Shown here piece after piece: positions 1 to 6,168 of a stretch of 6,967 bases of DNA. Under the pieces are notes generated by a model, which was given only the letters and a program-made list of their open reading frames with translations, had not been told where the DNA came from and did not search any database. Position 1 is the first letter of the stretch; every line of letters starts with the position of its first letter. This stretch comes from Oscillospiraceae bacterium (GTDB lineage Bacteria; Bacillota_A; Clostridia; Oscillospirales; WRJC01): positions 1-6,967 of the forward strand of contig WQXD01000195.1 in NCBI GenBank assembly GCA_009785015.1, given 5' to 3'. A program made the position numbers and the translations under genes.

Positions 1-1438
1 AATCGCCTTTCTTTAAATTTTCTAATTTTTCTTTATATTCGGATATACTATTCTTTATTACGTCAATTTCATAATCTGTTATTTTATATGCTTTTTGATA
101 CTTGATTAGGTTTTCTTTAGCTTGCACTTCCATCAATATATTATTTTCAGCATGTCCTTCAACGGCCATTCCACTTTTTATTTGTCCATAATGAATAAGC
201 TCTTCGTAAAATCCCGACGCTGAAACGTTTGTGTGCATTATCATTGTACCATCGGAATATGTAGCTGCTTCTTTGCCCGTGAAAAGTAAATAATTATCTA
301 TTTCTGCGGATTGATCTAATATAACGCCTTTTTCAGCTAAATTATTTTTTACTCGACTTATAATATCTTGCGAAATAGGTTCTTGTTTATCAAGAATTTC
401 TGCTGCTTTTTCCGAATCAAACATAACATTTTTCCCACCGCCTGAATCCATTATACCACTGTCCGGCGCATTTGTCAATACATTTTCACCCTGTTTTTTT
501 GCGCCACCCGAAAAACTATACCCCTTCAGCACACTAACCATCGTACACCGGCAATTTATGACCTCCTCCGGCGGCCCGTCAGGGTCGAGCGGATAATACA
601 GCCCATTTGAAAATTTATCGTTTACCCCCACTTTCTCCCCATGCATGTGCAAGTGGCTGTCGCGGGTTCTCTTGTCGTTCGTGGCAATCCACTGCTTGTC
701 CATTTCGATGCCCATGTCCGCCGCCTGCTCAAATCCGAGCATCCGCCCCTGATTGGCCACTCTCAGCGTTTCGGTCCGCGCGATCGTCCGCGCCTGTCTG
801 CGGCTGACATCCGCCGTCTGCTTTATTCGCGTCGTTATCTGCGGTATGCTCTCGCCGAGTATGATCGCCTGAAGCAATTCGTTTTGCAGCCGCGCCGTTA
901 TGGCCTTATCGTCGCCCAGACGGCCATACGCCCGCTCCCGAACATACCCTCTCGCGATATCTTTTTGCGCTCTCACATATTTTTCGCGCGCCCCGACTTT
1001 CTCAAAAGGCATGATATCGCTGTCGAGTATGGCCTTTAGCTGGTTTTTGTCATAAATTGTCCAGTCAACCGCGAAACCAAGCTGATTGTCGACCGAATCC
1101 AATGCCCCTCGATAATTTATATCGAATATGTTGAGTTTTTCGCCCTCGATGATTTTACGCGCCGTCTCGCTTGTATTCGCAATTTCGTTCGCTATATTTT
1201 TCACAATGCCCGCGGTGCGTTCAACCTGCGTTTTGTAATTAATCGCCGCCGTCCGGATCTGCGCCTCGGTCATCCCTTTTTCCCTCAAGGCGTCCGGGGC
1301 GAACTTCGCGAGCTTTTCAATGGCTTTTTCGTTGTTGTCACATGCTTTTAAATATGCGTCAAAATATGCTTTCTGCAGCCGCACATCAAGATTTTTCATG
1401 CGCCGGTCGGTTGCGCGCGTCCCGTCGTCAACAGCCAT
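1..1438 (-). CDS. MuF-type (Mu gpF/SPP1 gp7-like) head morphogenesis protein with toxin-like C-terminal extension; C-terminus cut by window edge
   Basis: The frame is open from ATG at 1438 to base 1, giving 479 visible residues and no stop. Residues ~100-300 form the MuF minor head protein domain: TIARTETLRVANQGRML (218-234), then WIATNDKRTRDSHLHM (250-265), then EEVINCRCTM (291-300), the usual end of the domain. MuF proteins are minor capsid components bound near the portal and may be ejected with DNA. After a Gly/Ser-rich linker (~306-335) comes an extra domain of at least 140 residues with an EELIHYGQ motif at 412-419, a later EVQA (437-440) and a Lys/Glu-rich helical tail. This resembles C-terminal tips of phage MuF polymorphic toxins; the activity is unknown, and a zincin-like fold is only a guess from the EExxH pattern. 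Composition changes with the domain: 20% GC in bases 1-60 against 57% in 661-720. The start lies 2 nt after the portal stop, with GGGAG inside the portal's end. MuF assignment is firm; the toxin reading is inference. Confidence 0.88.
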   Translation of the reverse strand, partial: MAVDDGTRATDRRMKNLDVRLQKAYFDAYLKACDNNEKAIEKLAKFAPDALREKGMTEAQIRTAAINYKTQVERTAGIVKNIANEIANTSETARKIIEGEKLNIFDINYRGALDSVDNQLGFAVDWTIYDKNQLKAILDSDIMPFEKVGAREKYVRAQKDIARGYVRERAYGRLGDDKAITARLQNELLQAIILGESIPQITTRIKQTADVSRRQARTIARTETLRVANQGRMLGFEQAADMGIEMDKQWIATNDKRTRDSHLHMHGEKVGVNDKFSNGLYYPLDPDGPPEEVINCRCTMVSVLKGYSFSGGAKKQGENVLTNAPDSGIMDSGGGKNVMFDSEKAAEILDKQEPISQDIISRVKNNLAEKGVILDQSAEIDNYLLFTGKEAATYSDGTMIMHTNVSASGFYEELIHYGQIKSGMAVEGHAENNILMEVQAKENLIKYQKAYKITDYEIDVIKNSISEYKEKLENLKKGD

Positions 1439-1440
1439 GA

Positions 1441-2802
1441 TTATTCAGCTCCCGCCGGATCAGCTCCGGTCGGATCGCCTTCCGGCAGCGGCTCGGCCAT
1501 GCCCAGCTGTTCTTTTTCTGCGTCGTCAAGTATAAGCTCGATAGAATCGTCGGGGAACAGAGGGTCAAGGACCAATTTCCACCTGAACGGCAACTCTGAA
1601 TACATATTTAATCTCTGCGTGATTTCCATATCATTGCTTACGGTTTCGTGCTTAAACTTGACCAATGTATTTTTTATACCTATCAGTTCAAGGATGTTAT
1701 CAACAAACCGCGCGGCTTGCCATTCCATATCGGAAACCTTGAGCTTTTCGGCATGATAACTCGCATTTATCGCAGTCGCCGTAAGGTTGCCGCCCGTTAT
1801 TTCCTGCGGGTTCGTTATCATGGCGTCACGGAAAATCGCTTTTTCAAGTTCCTCTAAAAACTTCATCGTCGCTTCATACGGCAAATCAATGGTTTCCGGT
1901 GTTGCTTTCGCGTCTCCGTTCGGCGCAATGATCCCAAGACGCTCAATCGCATTTTTTATCTCGGTCAAATGTTCCTCGTTGCCGCTCATGCCCTCTAAAA
2001 CCCAATAAAGCACTTTCGTTTTCAAAGATGTATCTCCGAATGTCGTCATAATAGCGTCATATAAATCAATCTTCGCTCTAATCGGCGGCGTGAGCTCGCT
2101 GACTTGTTTTTTATTTGCATACATCGCAATGACAGGCAAACCGATATAATTTTCGCCGCCGACGATTTCCTCTCCCATGGCGTCTCTGCGTATAATCTGG
2201 CTGTACGCCTGTTTCGGTTTGGCAGGTATCAATTCGCCGCCTTTCGCCGCTCTTGTATATTCCGTCCATCCGTCCAGCTCGAATAATTGTATCGTCCACG
2301 GTTTATCAGCTTCTAACTGCCAGAATCTTATCCCGGCTTTGTCCGCTCCGGTCCGCTCGTCTTTCAGCGGGAAATACTCTTTCGCCGTGAACATCTGCAA
2401 ACGGTCAAAATTCCAAAATCCGTAACAAACTTTGTGGATGGCGGCATTCGTCGCGATATCTTTCGCCGTATTGTCGAAATATTTCCCGAGCCTGTCTTTT
2501 GTTTCCTGATTATCAAGCTGCACGCCGTTATACCAGAGCCTGTTGACTTGCAAAACTATAAGCCGCCTGAATATACCCGACGGAACCCTTATTTTTGCGA
2601 AAACATCAACGGATCTGTCTTTTATTTCGACTTTTGCGGAATACGCCTGCAGAGCAGGGTTCTCGCCGTTGTAATATGCTTCGTTCCTGAGCATATCGGC
2701 GTAATCTGCGCTTGCTGTATAAGCATCGATATTTTTTGTTATATACGCTTCAAGCGTTCCGCCTGCCTTTGCGGCTTCCATTTCATTAAATGAAAATATC
2801 AT
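1441..2802 (-). CDS. Phage portal protein, SPP1 gp6 type
   Basis: This 453-residue protein has the length and layout of SPP1 gp6-family portals, which form the dodecameric ring at one prohead vertex through which DNA is packaged and ejected. The N-terminal ~100 residues contain the typical YYNGENPALQ and a VPSGIFRRLIVLQVNRLWYNG-like stretch. The conserved family segment beginning ITNPQEITGGNLTATAINAS (from residue 329) and running into a long helix (stem/crown region) supports the call. The C-terminus is a short acidic, Pro/Gly-rich tail (EGDPTGADPAGAE), common in this family. The gene starts 4 nt after the large terminase stop. Its AAAGGTGA ribosome binding site overlaps that stop codon, so translation is probably coupled. 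The MuF gene follows after 2 nt. Terminase-portal-MuF is the standard packaging order of Firmicutes siphophages. Confidence 0.93.
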   Translation of the reverse strand: MIFSFNEMEAAKAGGTLEAYITKNIDAYTASADYADMLRNEAYYNGENPALQAYSAKVEIKDRSVDVFAKIRVPSGIFRRLIVLQVNRLWYNGVQLDNQETKDRLGKYFDNTAKDIATNAAIHKVCYGFWNFDRLQMFTAKEYFPLKDERTGADKAGIRFWQLEADKPWTIQLFELDGWTEYTRAAKGGELIPAKPKQAYSQIIRRDAMGEEIVGGENYIGLPVIAMYANKKQVSELTPPIRAKIDLYDAIMTTFGDTSLKTKVLYWVLEGMSGNEEHLTEIKNAIERLGIIAPNGDAKATPETIDLPYEATMKFLEELEKAIFRDAMITNPQEITGGNLTATAINASYHAEKLKVSDMEWQAARFVDNILELIGIKNTLVKFKHETVSNDMEITQRLNMYSELPFRWKLVLDPLFPDDSIELILDDAEKEQLGMAEPLPEGDPTGADPAGAE

Positions 2803-2806
2803 GTTT

Positions 2807-4006
2807 TCACCTTTGCCCTATTAATTTTATGGGCTCTTTGACCCAACCCAGCGTGTGGCATACATATCTGAAACTGTCCATGGCATGGTCCTTTTCTTTT
2901 ATCGGTTTGTCTTCCGCAGATTTATTGTCCCAGCTGTACGACGCGAATTCGTCGATTATATTTTCGCATGATTTGTTGATTTTGACTGCGCCGCGTTGTA
3001 AAGCCACGCAGCAATCGGATATGCCCGGCAAAACGTCGTTTTTTGCGCTCCTGACGATATATTTCCCGCGCGAGCGGATCTCGGCTATAAAATAAGTCGC
3101 CGACGGGTCGACGATAACACATTCGATTTTTTTGTTACCCGCCAATCTGCCAAGCTCTGCGTAATAATCGCTCGTGGTCTTTTGGCTGTTTGTATCGCGT
3201 CCGCTGTGAAAATATTCGGAAACGCAATAATACACTCCGTTCGCAAGCCCCCACAATGTCATCGCCGTCGCGTTCTGTGTGCCATAGTCGACACTTATCC
3301 AATATTTTTGGTAAGGCCGGGGTTCGTCGGGCGAAACATGAAAATCTTCGTTGAACATGGGATATATTAAGCCTTCGGCTTTTTTCCACAGCCCCAAAAT
3401 ATATCGGTCATAAAAAACCGTACTGGCATATTCTTTTTTTAGCTCTTCTTTTTCCCGCTCCGGGTAATTCGGATTGTCGTCAATCGTGTAATGCTGGCAA
3501 TATATATCAAGGTCTTTGCTCTCGTATATAAATTTATATAAAAAATGATTCGGGCTTTCGGGGTTTAACGTTCCGTCGAAACACGATACAGGTGAACGCA
3601 GCCTTGATTTCGCGAAATTGAAAACTTCTTCGCTCCATTTAGCGACTTCATCGCCATATAGATACTTGAACGTTGCTCCTTGTATTTTGCTGACCTGATT
3701 CGCTTTTTCCGCTCCGAGACAATAAACGTCTTCGTTTAAAATATTCGCCACATTCCGGCTGTTTATAGCCCCAATAGTTTCCCCGTAAAATTCCCGCATG
3801 GGCCTTAACACATTGCGCTCAATCGTTTCCTTTGTAACCCCCATAATCACGCTTATGCCGCTTTTGCCTTTGCGTTCCAGTATGCGCTGCGGTATGATGT
3901 ATGCGCTGTCAATATATGATTTTCCGGCTCCGGTGGCGCCGACCTTTATGTTCCATCTATGCGTCGCTTTCTGAATGTATTCTGCTTGTTTGTTTGTTAA
4001 TTTCAT
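2807..4006 (-). CDS. terL: Phage terminase large subunit (packaging ATPase/nuclease)
   Basis: The large terminase docks on the portal, hydrolyses ATP to pump DNA into the prohead and cuts the concatemer. At 399 residues it is a compact PBSX/Terminase_3-type member with both halves. Walker A is GATGAGKS (23-30), Walker B is YLYGDE (115-120, catalytic E120), and the coupling segment is near FDGTLNPE (143-150). The RNase H-like nuclease half carries acidic positions in WISVDYG (D240), VIVDPSA (D300) and HAMDSFRY (D377). All key catalytic residues appear present, so it should be active. The start at 4006 is the only Met near the N-terminus and gives the usual MKLTNKQAEYI opening. A GAGGTG sits about 13 nt upstream, rather far. 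The gene overlaps the small terminase by 50 bp in another frame, pointing to coupled expression. Confidence 0.96.
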   Translation of the reverse strand: MKLTNKQAEYIQKATHRWNIKVGATGAGKSYIDSAYIIPQRILERKGKSGISVIMGVTKETIERNVLRPMREFYGETIGAINSRNVANILNEDVYCLGAEKANQVSKIQGATFKYLYGDEVAKWSEEVFNFAKSRLRSPVSCFDGTLNPESPNHFLYKFIYESKDLDIYCQHYTIDDNPNYPEREKEELKKEYASTVFYDRYILGLWKKAEGLIYPMFNEDFHVSPDEPRPYQKYWISVDYGTQNATAMTLWGLANGVYYCVSEYFHSGRDTNSQKTTSDYYAELGRLAGNKKIECVIVDPSATYFIAEIRSRGKYIVRSAKNDVLPGISDCCVALQRGAVKINKSCENIIDEFASYSWDNKSAEDKPIKEKDHAMDSFRYVCHTLGWVKEPIKLIGQR

Positions 4007-4523
4007 CGGATTGTTTTTTCACCTCGGACAAAACATTTGATACAAGCTCGATAGTTGATTCGTCGTTTTCAGCTTTTGTCGAATAGCCATGATTAGACAT
4101 CCAGAGCCCCGCAAGTTGCGATGGTATGATTTGCAATTCAAACTTTTTCCTCGCGTCTATCTCGCATTCTTCTTTCATGCGTGTAACCGTGTCCCCGTAT
4201 TTTTTTGAATTTGCGTAATTTTCATAAAATTTCGACCTTGAAAGCCCGACAAATACGCAAAATCCCTCGATTGTATAGGTCACACTCCGCCGTAATTCTT
4301 TGCTTACAAATTCGCTGTTTTTCGCGCTGAAATCGTGCGTGAGAACGATTTGATTATTGCAATCGTCTTTATATTCTTCCCATAATTTTTTCATATGTTC
4401 AATCGATTTTATTATTCTCGGAGCTCCCAAAATCATCTCACCGCCTAAAAACCCACGAAAAAGAGCCTCCTCGTTAAGGCGGCTCGATTTTTTATAATCA
4501 TCCATGATACGATTATAAATCAA
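3957..4523 (-). CDS. terS: Phage terminase small subunit (DNA-packaging gp3-like)
   Basis: The small terminase recognises the packaging site and recruits the large subunit. Residues ~84-103 (IEGFCVFVGLSRSKFYENYA) read as a helix-turn-helix, followed by a helical stretch and LAGLWMSNHGYSTK (137-150), a pattern typical of gp3-type small terminases. The C-terminus (~155-182) is polar and helical, suitable for oligomerisation or large-subunit contact. Position directly before the large terminase is decisive. The start is uncertain: TTG at 4523 gives 188 residues, while ATG at 4505 (MDDYKKSS) gives 182. An in-frame stop lies seven codons above the TTG, and neither start has a clear Shine-Dalgarno. 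I favour ATG 4505 on codon grounds. The upstream gene ends 34 nt before the TTG. Confidence 0.85.
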   Translation of the reverse strand: MIYNRIMDDYKKSSRLNEEALFRGFLGGEMILGAPRIIKSIEHMKKLWEEYKDDCNNQIVLTHDFSAKNSEFVSKELRRSVTYTIEGFCVFVGLSRSKFYENYANSKKYGDTVTRMKEECEIDARKKFELQIIPSQLAGLWMSNHGYSTKAENDESTIELVSNVLSEVKKQSDEINKQTSRIHSESDA

Positions 4524-4557
4524 AAGGCGGGCACGTGCGTGTTAAATGTGAAATATT

Positions 4558-4965
4558 TTAAACTTTTTTTTCCAATAGCCAAAAAAAATATCGTCTTATC
4601 TTTTCATAAAATACATTTCGCCCAACTTTGATAACGATCCCGCAAGCCATCATTTGGTCGTAAGAAACGCCTGTCGTTACATTTTTCAGCAACGCCTGAT
4701 AATCCTCACCCGCCGCCCGAAACGCCGTTCGCTCAATCAACTCGCATTTTTCCCGCAGCCAAATAGCTCTTATTGCTTTGTTGCCCGTAGGGTCTGAATG
4801 CCGCCCATTTGGCCCTGAACATGTCACAAGTCCGTTCCCGCCGAAGGACTTCTCTGCCTTTTCTATTTCGTCTTGAAATTCTTTATAGCGCAGACAAAAA
4901 CGGCAGAGCTGATAATATGCGTTATTGCTGATTTTAAATTCTCCGTTATATTTATTCATGCCCAT
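4558..4965 (-). CDS. Phage protein preceding the terminase genes, possible late transcription regulator (RinA/ArpU-like position)
   Basis: This 135-residue protein belongs to a class I recognise from clostridial phages, where it sits directly upstream of the small terminase and is usually left hypothetical. Visible features are an aromatic N-terminal helix (NAYYQLCRFCLRYKEF, 15-30), the conserved-looking SDPTGNKAI (57-65) followed by a charged helix (WLREKCELIERTA), and a C-terminal VSYDQM...GRNVFYEKIRRYFFWLLEKK, which looks like a helix-turn-helix ending in a basic recognition helix (about 115-134). Size, place and this C-terminus fit late-gene activators such as RinA/ArpU, but the family match is not demonstrated. 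ATG 4965 is preceded by AAGGGGG at a good distance (6 nt); a second ATG lies two codons later. A candidate promoter upstream (5017-5046) faces this gene. Confidence 0.72.
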   Translation of the reverse strand: MGMNKYNGEFKISNNAYYQLCRFCLRYKEFQDEIEKAEKSFGGNGLVTCSGPNGRHSDPTGNKAIRAIWLREKCELIERTAFRAAGEDYQALLKNVTTGVSYDQMMACGIVIKVGRNVFYEKIRRYFFWLLEKKV

Positions 4966-4977
4966 TTTGATACCCCC

Positions 4978-5006
4978 TTGACAAAAAAAACAAAAAAGTG
5001 TATAAT
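4978..5006 (+). promoter_or_regulatory. Consensus sigma-70/sigma-A promoter P1
   Basis: TTGACA (4978-4983), a 17-bp A-rich spacer, then TATAAT (5001-5006): an exact match in both boxes with the optimal spacing. Transcription would start near 5013 and run rightward. The first strong structure downstream is the hairpin at 5064-5085. The -35 box abuts the ribosome binding site of the divergent gene ending at 4558. Confidence 0.85.
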
Positions 5007-5008
5007 GT

Positions 5009-5023
5009 GTAATGATATATTAC
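5009..5023. promoter_or_regulatory. Small palindrome overlapping the P1 start site, possible operator
   Basis: GTAAT-N5-ATTAC is a perfect 5-bp inverted repeat immediately after the P1 -10 box. It also covers most of the -10 box of the candidate opposing promoter at 5017-5046. A repressor bound here could block both. This is inference from position only; AT-rich DNA gives such repeats by chance. Confidence 0.35.
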
Positions 5024-5046
5024 AAGGGCAGGGCAAAGTGTTTCAA
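5017..5046 (-). promoter_or_regulatory. Candidate promoter for the late operon, facing P1
   Basis: On the minus strand TTGAAA (5046-5041) is followed after 18 bp by TAATAT (5022-5017), with a predicted start near 5010, about 45 nt before ATG 4965. The boxes are imperfect, and a phage late promoter may need an activator, so the call is tentative. It faces and overlaps P1. Confidence 0.35.
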
Positions 5047-5063
5047 AGGTTACCTTGCAGAGA

Positions 5064-5096
5064 GGGCCGCCGGACCGGGCGGCCCTTTCCTCTTTC
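5064..5096 (+). terminator. GC-rich hairpin, terminator or attenuator
   Basis: GGGCCGCC (5064-5071) pairs perfectly with GGCGGCCC (5078-5085) around a 6-nt loop and is followed by TTTCCTCTTT. The stem is very strong and the U-tract is interrupted by C, so termination may be incomplete. There is no matching T-run on the minus strand. Confidence 0.65.
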
Positions 5097-5113
5097 CGCC
5101 GGCTGGCCGGCTG
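5092..5113 (+). repeat. Hairpin repeat copy 1
   Basis: CTTTCCGCCGG-CTGG-CCGGCTG. All 18 bases outside the loop match the copy at 6033-6055. The arms GCCGG/CCGGC form a hairpin; here the sequence after it is TGATAAAA, so this copy lacks the T-run of a terminator. Confidence 0.6.
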
Positions 5114-5161
5114 ATAAAATTCTGATTTACCGAAAATATTTTGAGATTCCGCGAAAAATAG

Positions 5162-5190
5162 TTGACTAAACAATATAAACATGGTATAAT
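5162..5190 (+). promoter_or_regulatory. Near-consensus promoter P2 of the protease operon
   Basis: TTGACT (5162-5167), a 17-bp spacer, then TATAAT (5185-5190). Predicted start near 5197, giving a 5' leader of about 27 nt before ATG 5224. Only one base departs from consensus, so expression should be strong and independent of phage late control unless repressed. Confidence 0.85.
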
Positions 5191-5207
5191 ATAATTCCAA
5201 AAATAAC

Positions 5208-5216
5208 AAAGGAGGT
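5208..5216 (+). promoter_or_regulatory. Strong ribosome binding site for the small protein at 5224
   Basis: AAAGGAGGT, 8 nt between GGAGG and ATG 5224. Near-perfect anti-16S match, which fixes the start and supports high translation. Confidence 0.85.
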
Positions 5217-5223
5217 CTTTGTC

Positions 5224-5475
5224 ATGGGTACGTTTACCGAAAAACAACTGAAAGATATAAAATATTTCAAAAGCAATTTGAACGAATTTTTGCGCAATGC
5301 GTTGTTGGTGAACAAGTATGTCGTGATATCCGGGGAGGAAATCAAGAACAGTTTTGACACGATCGACAACGCGGTGAAGTATGCCGTTGACAACTGTAGG
5401 GTGGGCGAGTATATAATCCAGCGGATCGTTGATCCTAACAAAGTAGTAAACTTCGTAAAGGCGGCGATTGTGTAA
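5224..5475 (+). CDS. Small protein paired with the retropepsin-like protease; DUF5678-like in appearance
   Basis: An 83-residue soluble protein with no signal peptide or membrane segment. The N-terminal third (FTEKQLKDIKYFKSNLNEFL, 4-23) is a charged helix. Then comes NKYVVISGEEIKNSFDTIDN (30-49), a beta-turn-beta unit, a helix (AVKYAVDN), and GEYIIQRIVDP (61-71), another strand. The pattern of a short strand, GE turn, second strand, EA/KYA-type helix and closing strand resembles DUF5678-type small proteins, which I recall being encoded beside aspartic proteases; this was not checked by search. It is the first gene of a two-gene operon. Its TAA overlaps the protease ATG by one base (TAATG), so translation is likely coupled. 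It may be the partner, regulator or substrate of the protease. Own promoter and strong ribosome binding site upstream. That it is a gene is near-certain; the family is tentative. Confidence 0.88.
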   Translation: MGTFTEKQLKDIKYFKSNLNEFLRNALLVNKYVVISGEEIKNSFDTIDNAVKYAVDNCRVGEYIIQRIVDPNKVVNFVKAAIV

Positions 5476-5978
5476 TGGCACATTATTTTTCCAACAATTT
5501 CCAAATTAAACTGACTCCTGCGCCAACAGAACCAACCAATATCGCCGTTCAAAGCGTCTCATTTCCATTAATGCACTTTGGCTTCAATATGCCCGTCATC
5601 GTCAATAGTGTCCCGTTGGACAAAGAAAATTTAGCCGTCAAGAGTAAATTGGTCATGGCTCATTTCGATACCGGCGCGTCAATTACCTGCGTAGACGACA
5701 AATTGGCGGACGAGCTCGGGTTAAACTCAGTCGGAATGTCTACAATACAAACAGCCAATAATCTCAAGGATGTCAACCAGTACATAGTGGAAGTGACTTT
5801 TCCCAACACCGAATTGAAAGGTTACTGCTTAAGCGTAAACGCGTGTAGTTTGCCGTATAATCCGTCTCGTGCGAACGATGACCCTCAAAATTTCGGAGTG
5901 CTGTTGGGCAGGGATATAATGGCGAACTGGAATATCGTTTGGAACGGGCCCACTTCGACCGTCATAATTTCAGACTAA
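5475..5978 (+). CDS. Single-domain retropepsin-like aspartic protease
   Basis: At 167 residues this is the size of one retropepsin lobe plus an N-terminal extension, so it should act as a homodimer, each chain giving one catalytic aspartate. AHFDTGASITCVDDKLADEL (62-81) contains the catalytic DTGAS motif (D65) and the following helix typical of clan AA. Residues 104-109 (IVEVTF) and 116-121 supply the expected beta-strands. FGVLLGRDIMANWNIVWNG (140-158) is the second hallmark, equivalent to the hydrophobic-hydrophobic-Gly-Arg motif of retroviral proteases. No signal peptide or membrane segment, so it should be cytoplasmic. It is second in an operon with the 83-residue protein at 5224 and ends before a terminator pair. 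Phage prohead proteases are usually serine-type and lie among the head genes. This one is on the opposite strand with its own promoter, which suggests accessory (moron) cargo with a role in the host or in phage-phage conflict. The substrate is unknown. Confidence 0.9.
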   Translation: MAHYFSNNFQIKLTPAPTEPTNIAVQSVSFPLMHFGFNMPVIVNSVPLDKENLAVKSKLVMAHFDTGASITCVDDKLADELGLNSVGMSTIQTANNLKDVNQYIVEVTFPNTELKGYCLSVNACSLPYNPSRANDDPQNFGVLLGRDIMANWNIVWNGPTSTVIISD

Positions 5979-5992
5979 ATATATCTTTTCGT

Positions 5993-6029
5993 AAAACGCT
6001 TGCTGTTATTGGCGGCGTTTTCCATTTTT
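5993..6029. terminator. Probable bidirectional terminator between convergent operons
   Basis: AAAACGC (5993-5999) and GCGTTTT (6015-6021) form an inverted repeat with A-rich and T-rich ends; CCATTTTT follows on the plus strand. The loop of 15 nt is large. It lies 15 nt after the protease stop and downstream of the minus-strand zinc-ribbon operon, so it could serve both directions. Confidence 0.55.
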
Positions 6030-6032
6030 CCC

Positions 6033-6055
6033 CTTTCCGCCGGTTAATCCGGCTG
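6033..6055 (+). repeat. Hairpin repeat copy 2
   Basis: CTTTCCGCCGG-TTAAT-CCGGCTG, matching the copy at 5092-5113 except in the loop. The two copies lie in direct orientation on either side of the protease operon. Confidence 0.6.
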
Positions 6056-6060
6056 TTTTT
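6039..6060 (+). terminator. Rho-independent terminator of the protease operon
   Basis: GCCGG (6039-6043), loop TTAAT, CCGGC (6049-6053), then TGTTTTTG. The T-run is only on the plus strand, so this backs up the hairpin at 5993 for the rightward transcript. Confidence 0.7.
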
Positions 6061-6075
6061 GTTGTTGTGTTTGGG

Positions 6076-6168
6076 CTATACTCCGCCGCTGAACCAGAAG
6101 TACAGCAGGTAGTACAGGTTGACCATGAAACAGATCAAGAAGCACGCCGATAATATTATGTTTACCCA
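6076..6168 (-). pseudogene. Possible membrane micropeptide with a displaced start (frameshift or sequencing error)
   Basis: This frame reads WVNIILSACFLICFMVNLYY and continues LLYFWFSGGV to a TAG at 6078-6076: 30 residues forming one convincing membrane segment. It has no ordinary start codon. Just above it, in the neighbouring frame, is ATG 6169 with AAGGTGA upstream; the sequence there is ATGGGTAAAC. Removing one G would give MVNIILSAC in one frame. Either the gene is broken, a base is wrong, or the coding frame is instead the 41-residue MGKHNIIGVLL frame (6169-6044), whose end runs into the terminator hairpin and looks much less protein-like. Low confidence that anything is expressed. Confidence 0.3.

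Larger units (their letters stand above)
5013..5096 (+). ncRNA. Predicted short RNA or attenuated leader from P1
   Basis: A perfect promoter is followed by about 50 nt and then a strong GC-rich terminator-like hairpin (5064-5085) with a pyrimidine tail. This predicts an RNA of about 80 nt. I see no short reading frame with a convincing ribosome binding site in it, so a non-coding RNA is the simplest reading. It also contains AAGGT-T-ACCTT (5046-5056). The alternative is a leader in which the hairpin attenuates transcription into the protease operon at 5224. No known RNA family is recognised. Confidence 0.45.

Noticed and set aside
641..1039. 132-residue plus-strand reading frame
   Set aside because: Antisense to the conserved MuF domain, which is intact on the minus strand; arginine/proline-rich composition typical of a shadow frame.
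4873..5169. 98-residue plus-strand frame through the predicted small RNA
   Set aside because: It starts antisense to the regulator-like gene and reads through promoter and hairpin; no ribosome binding site or recognisable protein.
4952..5552. Several minus-strand frames across the control region and the protease operon (e.g. 4952-5209, 5050-5481, 5166-5552)
   Set aside because: They run antisense to P1, P2, the terminator hairpin and a well-supported gene, have no ribosome binding sites, and look like shadows.
5475..5978. Reading the protease as the phage prohead maturation protease
   Set aside because: It is on the opposite strand to the head genes, upstream of the terminase, with its own promoter and partner; the usual place for a prohead protease would be beyond the left edge.
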